The translations under genes were made by a program, and so were the position numbers. A stretch of 64,000 nucleotides of DNA from Adineta ricciae (Eukaryota; Rotifera; Eurotatoria; Adinetida; Adinetidae). The stretch covers positions 434,001 through 498,000 of the forward strand of contig CAJNOJ010000005.1 in the NCBI GenBank assembly GCA_905250025.1. Reading direction: 5' to 3'. A model generated the notes under the pieces. That model was not told the origin of the DNA. It did no database searches and saw nothing but the letters and a program-made list of their open reading frames with translations. How positions within the stretch are numbered: the first letter of the stretch is position 1; the number at the start of each line of letters is the position of its first letter. This document shows, one piece after another, positions 62,922 to 64,000 of this stretch.

Positions 62922-63428
62922 TTTATTTTGTCGTGTGCAGTTATCAATCAAAGAGTATCTAAGAACGAACAAACTTGCTAGCTTAAAGACAGACAGCCAT
63001 GATTACTCGTTTACCTAGGTAACCGTTTGCTTAGAAACCAATGAGTTTTAACCAAGATCTCCGAAAATATTCTTTCCGGTCAAATTCAACGAAAGAAGAT
63101 CAAATTTGTATGAATTCATCTGAAATTTCCTATTCTGATAGGTAGGTGTCGTTAGTTTATTGTTTCTTCCTTATTTCATAATTGCTTCATTTACAATTGT
63201 CTGGTGTCAGTCGGCGATGAAGGAGTTATGTGTTGACCATAAAATATATCTTTATTATTCACGAGTATTTGATTTTAAAACTTATACAGATGAAAACACA
63301 TAGAGCAACATTATCAAACGAAAACACAGAAAAGTCATGGAATATATTTGCTATATCAGAAATAATCTGTCGTATATGTTTTCTAATAATATAAAGCAGT
63401 CAAGAAGACATTTTCAGTGCAATTCACT
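62922..63428. other. Intergenic, NME7 5' flank to RAB4 3' end
   Basis: About 500 bp of AT-rich DNA; no coding signal is recognised. Confidence 0.5.
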
Positions 63429-64000
63429 TTATGTTTGACATGCAGTGCAATTGAATGTGACCTTTTGTTTCAGGTTATTCGAAGAATTCTCATTTTGATG
63501 CGCAGTAATAGTTGTAGCATTGCACTGAATGCCCGAATACATACGAGATGGATCAATATTACCTAAAAAAACAATGCGAAGAATGAGTTATTTGAATTGG
63601 ACGAAAAAAATCACCTGAATTGATTTTTGACACAATAATTCGTGCACATTGTTCAAAACTCTCACTGATATTTTCGTTTGTTAATGCGGATGTTTCAAGA
63701 AACATGAGATCTATTTGAAAGCGAAAGAATAACTTTGATCTTACAGATTCAAACTTGTTTACCATGCTCTTGTGCAAATCGGCTTCCTTCGAGGAATGTC
63801 ACCTGACGTCGATCATCTTCTAAATCTTTTTTGTTACCACATAAGATTATGACAATATTTGGACTAGCTGCCGCACGAACATCTGTTAGCCAATTAGTGA
63901 CATCATTGTAACTTTCTCGACTAAAATATATCAACACATAGATTAGAAGGAGAACCCGAAATACAATTTTTGTACTTCGAAATATCGTAGATAAGTAAAG
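63429..64000 (-). CDS. RAB4: RAB4 small GTPase, 3' part (5' end beyond the window)
   Basis: RAB4 drives fast recycling from early endosomes. The end of the window (63976-64000) gives LLIYDIS; an intron leads to [33 protein letters not shown] with the NKxD guanine-specificity motif, [44 protein letters not shown] with the SAL motif, and [13 protein letters not shown]. The wording is that of RAB4 rather than RAB2 or RAB14. The stop is TAA at 63429-63431. The C-terminus reads NCTACQT, with no CxC or CC end. Introns lie at about 63919-63975, 63717-63769 and 63563-63613. Confidence 0.9.

Overview
The window is eukaryotic nuclear DNA from a small-genome invertebrate, most likely a bdelloid rotifer. 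Evidence: AT-rich sequence, dense genes with many short (about 45-70 bp) GT-AG introns, animal-only genes (LRP2-type receptor, rabphilin, neuropeptide GPCR, SCAMP, NME7), and a decayed copy of the ADP-ribosyltransferase + TPR family that is strongly expanded in bdelloids. The assignment to bdelloids is inference. There are no bacterial-style operons, rRNAs, CRISPR arrays or intact transposons that I can see. Exon borders were read by eye from GT/AG sites, reading-frame continuity and recalled family consensus, so coding spans are gene-level (start codon to stop codon, introns included).

Layout. 1-11560 (+): 3' part of a giant LDL-receptor-related protein; its two LDLa clusters of 10 and 11 modules, transmembrane segment and tail fit LRP2/megalin. 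12061-13108 (-): LYAR-type nucleolar zinc-finger protein. 13249-13889 (-): RBMX2-type spliceosomal RRM protein. 14163-16643 (+): SCAMP with two consecutive pairs of homologous, phase-matched exons that look mutually exclusive. 16968-18218 (+): TMEM68-like acyltransferase. 18360-22182 (+): NKRF-like protein (XTBD, G-patch, R3H). 22699-24945 (+): lysosomal beta-hexosaminidase. 27822-30673 (+): rabphilin-3A after a 2.9 kb non-coding gap. 31526-32583 (+): FAM81-like coiled coil. 33364-35077 (-): unrecognised EF-hand-flanked low-complexity protein. 35880-37745 (-): rhodopsin-family neuropeptide receptor. 40098-40557 (-): AAMDC (Mth938 fold). 40740-44806 (-): SAM-domain protein with a C-terminal extended PHD finger.

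45-52.3 kb reads as an accessory stretch: a WD40 fragment resembling WRAP53, a small ABM-like ORF, a broken ART-TPR gene, and an intron-containing pyruvate decarboxylase (49938-52257, -) with all recognisable ThDP and catalytic motifs. PDC of this kind is not a normal animal enzyme, so it is the best candidate for horizontal acquisition.

53109-55409 (-): SNW1/SKIP splicing cofactor. 56068-57833 and 58650-61178 (+): two adjacent unrecognised type I membrane glycoproteins with Thr/Ser stalks. 61290-62921 (-): NME7. 63429 to the window end (-): 3' part of RAB4.

Most genes are unrelated housekeeping or signalling genes packed side by side. Themes that recur are membrane traffic (LRP2, SCAMP, rabphilin, RAB4), RNA processing (RBMX2, SNW1, NKRF, LYAR), and neurosecretion (rabphilin, GPCR).
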